From assembly GCA_029262575.1 (NCBI GenBank), contig JAJCZC010000013.1, forward strand, positions 1 to 64,000: a stretch of DNA of 64,000 nt. The letters run 5' to 3'. Source of the DNA: Candidatus Babelota bacterium. GTDB lineage: Bacteria > Babelota > Babeliae > Babelales > Vermiphilaceae. Below the pieces are notes generated by a model. It ran no database searches. It worked only from the letters and a program-made list of their open reading frames with translations, and was not told the origin of the DNA. Positions 60,326-64,000 of the stretch are shown here, in pieces (the first letter of the stretch is position 1; the number at the start of each line of letters is the position of its first letter). The translations under genes and the position numbers were made by a program.

Positions 60326-62281
60326 TTAAAAAGACATTGTATGCACAATCTTATCATTTGGTTCTTGACTAATTAATGCATCAAGTAGATTAATCAAAAA
60401 GTTTTTTTCAAGGTTATCCTTAGGTTGTTTATTTGATTTATGCCAGCGCTTTAATTGTTGTAACAGTTGGAATGTTATACGTTCAATATATTGAAAGACT
60501 TCATTTTTTCGTTGTAATTGCGTATCATCAAATTCTTCTTCATTTAAATCACATTCTTTTTTGGTAATTTGATCAAGAGTGATGCTGTTTTGCAATCTAA
60601 ACAAAATAGTGTTCAGTGCTTGTTCTGCTGTTTGATAAGAGCCATTTTTGAGCAGACTAAACAAGTGTGCAAGGCGAACGCCAGGGAAAAATTCCTCTGG
60701 GTTGAGTTGTTCGCGTTCAGTTGCGTTTAAGACAGGAAGAAATGTTGGTAACAATGATAATTGGTGTGGTAACGGATGTTCATATATGCCGTTTTCGATC
60801 GCTTGATATAATGTGCAAAAGCCCTTGCAACGTTTAAAGGGAAAGGCAATTTTTTGTTGTGGGTCAAAAACCAAGGGCCACATATTTTGATCGATCCAGC
60901 CGCGTACTTTATCAAATTCTGGACTCCAAATCACAGGAATATGTATTTGCCCTAAAAGATCTCTTTCTTTTGACCAATCTGCTGGTAGTTCTTTGATAAT
61001 ACCTAAAACAACTTCTTCTGGTTTTTCGCGCTTATTGAGAAGTTCTAAAAAAGTAGGGATATTTGGTGCTAAAATGAGTTTATTGCGTTTTTTGATTACC
61101 ACTAATTCATGTAAGGGCTTGATTGGTGTTATTTTAGCTACACGGTCGGGTGCAATTTTTTTTGTGTACATTGGATCAAAATAGGTTGGATTTATTGGTT
61201 GATGCAATGTTGGAGTTTGAATTTTGATCAGATAAATGGTGTTATCACGTTTGATAAATGAAACACACACAGATCTATCATAAAGTTCTTCAAACAATTG
61301 TGCAGCGCGTGCAATTTCTTGTGCGGCAAAGGGGTCAAGGGTTGAAGCTTCTTTAATTTCTTCAGGATTAGGCTTCAAGCGTGCATGTTGCATGTCAAAA
61401 TCAGGCACATAGCGATTTTGTTTTTTTGCAATAACTGGATAAACCACACCGTTGTGCACAAAATATTTATCCGGAGTCATGTTTTGATCTTTGATTCCTT
61501 CTGCGTGTCCAAAGATGCTTTCGATGGAGATGATGTTTGGTATGTTACTGTTGGTATCATATGAACAACTGATGCCTGATATCACAAGACTCTTGGCGTC
61601 TTTATCTTCCATAATCATAGATTGCAGGATAACTTCAAGGTGGAGTGTTTGATTGAGTGGTCCGCGTGCCATTATTTCAGTGATAGTGTTTTCATTAAAA
61701 TATGAGCTTAAAACGTTCGCAATGCCACGATTAATGTGGCGAGCTGAAACAGGATATATGCTTTTTGCGCCAAGGAGTGGTTGTTTGGTGGCACTTCTTA
61801 TAATCAATGAATTGTGTTGCTGAATATTGCGTTCAATGAAAGATTTAATGTGTTTGTTTAATGTGCTATTAAGCAGGTCATGCTTAAAGGCTATTTGTAA
61901 TGCTCGACGCAGTTCGATTAGCGATTCACGAGCAGACGGTGTGATCTCATTGAATTTCTGTGTTTCATTAACAATACTTTGCCACAATGTTTTAATATGA
62001 TGCAAAATGGAAATTGTTTGTATCTTGCCTCGTTTATCTTTTATGCCGGCAGGTACACCAGCCAAAAATTGCTCTATATCTTGTGTGGTTAATGTGACGA
62101 ATGACGGTACGGACACAAAATAGTTGCCGAGCGGCTTTAAACGATTTATTTTTTGTGCAACTTCTTGTAAATCATGCAGTTGCAATGTTTTGTGGCTCAC
62201 TGTGTTTAGTGATGTAGCCCATAAAGCGTTGAATATAACTGATAAAAACGGAACAAGTAATTTCATATTTTTCTTTAGCAT
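60326..62281 (-). CDS. Exported, degenerate PEP-synthase/PPDK-like protein
   Basis: The 651-residue protein has a signal peptide (LLVPFLSVIFNALWATS); the ATG at 62281 is supported by AGAGGAG five bases upstream. The region 155-310 resembles the ATP-grasp part of PEP synthase/PPDK (LIIRSATKQ, then ESIFGHAEGI, TPDKYFVHNG). Near 445-475, KERDLLGQIHIPVIW lines up with the phosphohistidine domain segment TSHAAIVARELGIPAVVG, but the catalytic His is not present. The C-terminal PEP-binding domain is absent. It may be a pseudoenzyme with another role. Family assignment is by motif only. Confidence 0.6.
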   Translation of the reverse strand: MLKKNMKLLVPFLSVIFNALWATSLNTVSHKTLQLHDLQEVAQKINRLKPLGNYFVSVPSFVTLTTQDIEQFLAGVPAGIKDKRGKIQTISILHHIKTLWQSIVNETQKFNEITPSARESLIELRRALQIAFKHDLLNSTLNKHIKSFIERNIQQHNSLIIRSATKQPLLGAKSIYPVSARHINRGIANVLSSYFNENTITEIMARGPLNQTLHLEVILQSMIMEDKDAKSLVISGISCSYDTNSNIPNIISIESIFGHAEGIKDQNMTPDKYFVHNGVVYPVIAKKQNRYVPDFDMQHARLKPNPEEIKEASTLDPFAAQEIARAAQLFEELYDRSVCVSFIKRDNTIYLIKIQTPTLHQPINPTYFDPMYTKKIAPDRVAKITPIKPLHELVVIKKRNKLILAPNIPTFLELLNKREKPEEVVLGIIKELPADWSKERDLLGQIHIPVIWSPEFDKVRGWIDQNMWPLVFDPQQKIAFPFKRCKGFCTLYQAIENGIYEHPLPHQLSLLPTFLPVLNATEREQLNPEEFFPGVRLAHLFSLLKNGSYQTAEQALNTILFRLQNSITLDQITKKECDLNEEEFDDTQLQRKNEVFQYIERITFQLLQQLKRWHKSNKQPKDNLEKNFLINLLDALISQEPNDKIVHTMSF

Positions 62282-62421
62282 AGTGACTCCTCTATTGTTG
62301 TACTGTAGCGTTCTGGAGGTGTTTGGTCAATAGTCTATACACCTTTTGCAAAAAGCTATATTGATAGGTATCTTTTTAAATATAGTCCATATAGAAGAAG
62401 ATTCACAGCAAGGAATTAAGC

Positions 62422-63435
62422 ATGACGTATCGTTTGGGTTTTTTTTTATTGTGTATCATGTTGTTTCAGGAGACATGTGCGCGTTTTATTACATTTGCAA
62501 AATTGGAGCATCCAGTTACGGCACAGCAAATTCTTTTGGTTGGCGATTGTCACGGTAAAGAGATATATGCTTCAGAAAATCGTGCCGCTATTATTAATAT
62601 AGCAAAAACTGTGGATGCGCATGTCGTTGTAGAGGATATGTCAGATTATTCATTTTTGGCTCGTTATGTGCCCGAAAAGTTATATGATGATAACGACTTT
62701 TTTTCATATCATTCTTTCCATTCAAGAAAACGCATGGCCTATACGAGCTTATCGCTCACTCATCATTGCAAGCGCAAAGAAGTATCGGTGACCAATGTTG
62801 AGTTTCGCCACGGTGGCGGTTTGGGTAATTATTCATTTTTACCCATGCGGGCCTATTATGCACTGCTCAACCAGTTGGTGAAAAGTATCAGTAAAAAAAC
62901 GATGAGCTGTTTGTCTGAAGATCATATTATCTGTTTGCAAAAGATTATGCCGATTATTTCACTATATATTGAGCAAAGTATGCTGGATACCATTATGCAG
63001 CCGATACAGTATGATGATGTAGATTTGAAATTGAGTGAAATAGATTTGGTGTTTTGCTTAATGTTAGATATTTTGATGATGCAAGATTTGATTGAGCAAA
63101 CCGAGCAAGATCCAAAAAAAACTATTATCACCTGCGGAGGCGCTTTGCATATTGAAAACATCAAAACCATGCTTGGTGATATGGGCTATACTACTGAAGT
63201 ATATATGCAACGAGAACCACATTCATTTCGAGAATTGCGCCTAAGGGACATTTTCAAAAAATATGTATTAAGTGATCATCAACAGTTACAAAAATGCTCT
63301 TCACGCACTTCAATTGGTTTTAATGATCGCAAACGTGTTTATTGGAGTGTTACCAAAAAGGCATTCGTGAGTGGCTCCTTGCTTACATCTTTAGCAAGCT
63401 TGTTTTACGTGTATAATCGACATGCAAGTTGGTAA
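62422..63435 (+). CDS. Exported protein with GDxHG motif (TraB/ChaN-like fold possible)
   Basis: The 337-residue protein has a signal peptide (LGFFLLCIMLFQETCA). Early ILLVGDCHGKEIYASEN and VVVEDMSDY and late TIITCGGALHIENIKTML resemble the paired GE/D-x-H and GxxH motifs of TraB/GumN/ChaN-type proteins. A C-terminal hydrophobic stretch (SGSLLTSLASLFYVYN) before a short basic end could anchor it in a membrane. Function unknown. Confidence 0.6.
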   Translation: MTYRLGFFLLCIMLFQETCARFITFAKLEHPVTAQQILLVGDCHGKEIYASENRAAIINIAKTVDAHVVVEDMSDYSFLARYVPEKLYDDNDFFSYHSFHSRKRMAYTSLSLTHHCKRKEVSVTNVEFRHGGGLGNYSFLPMRAYYALLNQLVKSISKKTMSCLSEDHIICLQKIMPIISLYIEQSMLDTIMQPIQYDDVDLKLSEIDLVFCLMLDILMMQDLIEQTEQDPKKTIITCGGALHIENIKTMLGDMGYTTEVYMQREPHSFRELRLRDIFKKYVLSDHQQLQKCSSRTSIGFNDRKRVYWSVTKKAFVSGSLLTSLASLFYVYNRHASW

Positions 63436-63449
63436 CACATTTGTTTATT

Positions 63450-64000
63450 TTAACTCAAATATTTTTTGAGCAATTCTTGAATAACTTTTGGATTCCCTTT
63501 GCCTTGTGTCTTTTTCATAGCCTGGCCAACAAAGAAGCCAAACATGCGTTCTTTCCCTGATTTATATTGTGCAGCTTGATCTGGATGAGCATCAACTATT
63601 TCTTTGCAGATTGCTTCCAGTTCTTCAACTGATCCAATTTGCTCAAGGCCCTTTTCTTTGACAACGTCAGCAGGCTTTTGACCAGTTTCGGCAACAATGG
63701 CAAACACCTCTTTTGCGGCAGCGGCATTGATGGTGTCTTTTTCATAAAGTTCGAGTAGTTCAGCCATGAATGCTGGTGTAACTTTGCATTGGTGCATGTC
63801 AAGTTTGTGTTCTTTGAGGTAGCCCATTAAATCACGCAAAATCCAGTTGATTAGTTGTTTGCTTTGTGTCAATTCACGTGTTTTTTCAAAATAATCTGCG
63901 ATAGATTTGTTATCAACCAAAATGTCTGCTTCATATGCTGATAGGCCAACTTCTTTAACCAATCGTTCGAATTTATCATAGGGCAATTCAGGCATGATTC
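63450..64000 (-). CDS. gatB: Asp-tRNA(Asn)/Glu-tRNA(Gln) amidotransferase subunit B, C-terminal part
   Basis: The frame runs past the right edge. The visible 183 residues contain the cradle-to-tail region (MPELPYDKFERLVKEVGLS, YEADILV) and the YqeY-like tail domain ending with KSGKERMFGFFVGQAMKKTQG and NPKVIQELLKKYL, diagnostic of GatB. GatB with GatA and GatC converts Glu-tRNA(Gln) to Gln-tRNA(Gln). The ATG at 63995 is internal, not the start. Confidence 0.96.
   Translation of the reverse strand, partial: IMPELPYDKFERLVKEVGLSAYEADILVDNKSIADYFEKTRELTQSKQLINWILRDLMGYLKEHKLDMHQCKVTPAFMAELLELYEKDTINAAAAKEVFAIVAETGQKPADVVKEKGLEQIGSVEELEAICKEIVDAHPDQAAQYKSGKERMFGFFVGQAMKKTQGKGNPKVIQELLKKYLS

Overview
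The window (64 kb, moderately AT-rich, densely coded, no rRNA, no IS transposase, no CRISPR) looks like the chromosome of a small-genome, host-dependent Gram-negative-type bacterium. Double-membrane markers are two secretins, GspC, MlaE/MlaF, an outer-membrane-barrel-like protein and lipoproteins. About 30 of the roughly 50 genes encode proteins with N-terminal signal peptides and no obvious housekeeping role, and several carry eukaryote-like domains (Skp1-like, WD40, RING-like, 14-3-3/SH3-type linear motifs). This combination fits an intracellular parasite or symbiont of protists, and I favour Candidatus Dependentiae (TM6). That assignment is inference from gene content, not a marker-gene phylogeny.

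Layout. 1-11.1 kb: a minus-strand operon for a type II secretion / type IV pilus-like envelope machine (GspC, secretin, PilM/GspL-like, PilO/GspM-like, second secretin, a permuted papain-fold protein), preceded by a MoxR ATPase. 11.2-19.6 kb: dcd, a Ser/Pro-rich exported protein with host-type linear motifs, secG-mlaE-mlaF, a cation exchanger, tpiA and small secreted proteins. 19.7-29.1 kb: clpB, then a host-interaction locus: a beta-propeller-like protein, a secreted Skp1-like/WD40 fusion, and a secreted RING-type protein split by a frameshift. The RING gene sits between two 282-bp copies of the uvrC 3' end. 29.1-39.4 kb: two paralogous membrane proteins, a MutS-family ATPase with a signal peptide, a vanadium haloperoxidase-like enzyme, an M23 peptidase, a PilO-like protein and a dispersed repeat family with covarying hairpins.

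39.4-52.7 kb: a candidate small RNA, an HMA-domain lipoprotein, a three-gene secreted operon with shared motifs, an esterase/barrel/beta-protein operon, and four copies of a two-gene secreted cassette. In each cassette a B-type gene precedes an A-type gene by 15-27 nt. 52.7-53.8 kb: a non-coding stretch with three tandem structured-RNA units next to initiator tRNA-fMet. 53.8-64 kb: two secreted proteins, a glutamine synthetase with a signal peptide, two tandem exported amidohydrolases, an exported degenerate PEP-synthase-like protein, a GDxHG-motif secreted protein, and the end of gatB.

Two themes stand out. One is probable interference with the host ubiquitin system (Skp1-WD40 plus RING). 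The other is a set of normally cytosolic enzymes (MutS-like, glutamine synthetase, PEP-synthase-like) that carry export signals. Both are inferred from sequence alone; domain calls rest on motifs I can read, and no searches were run.
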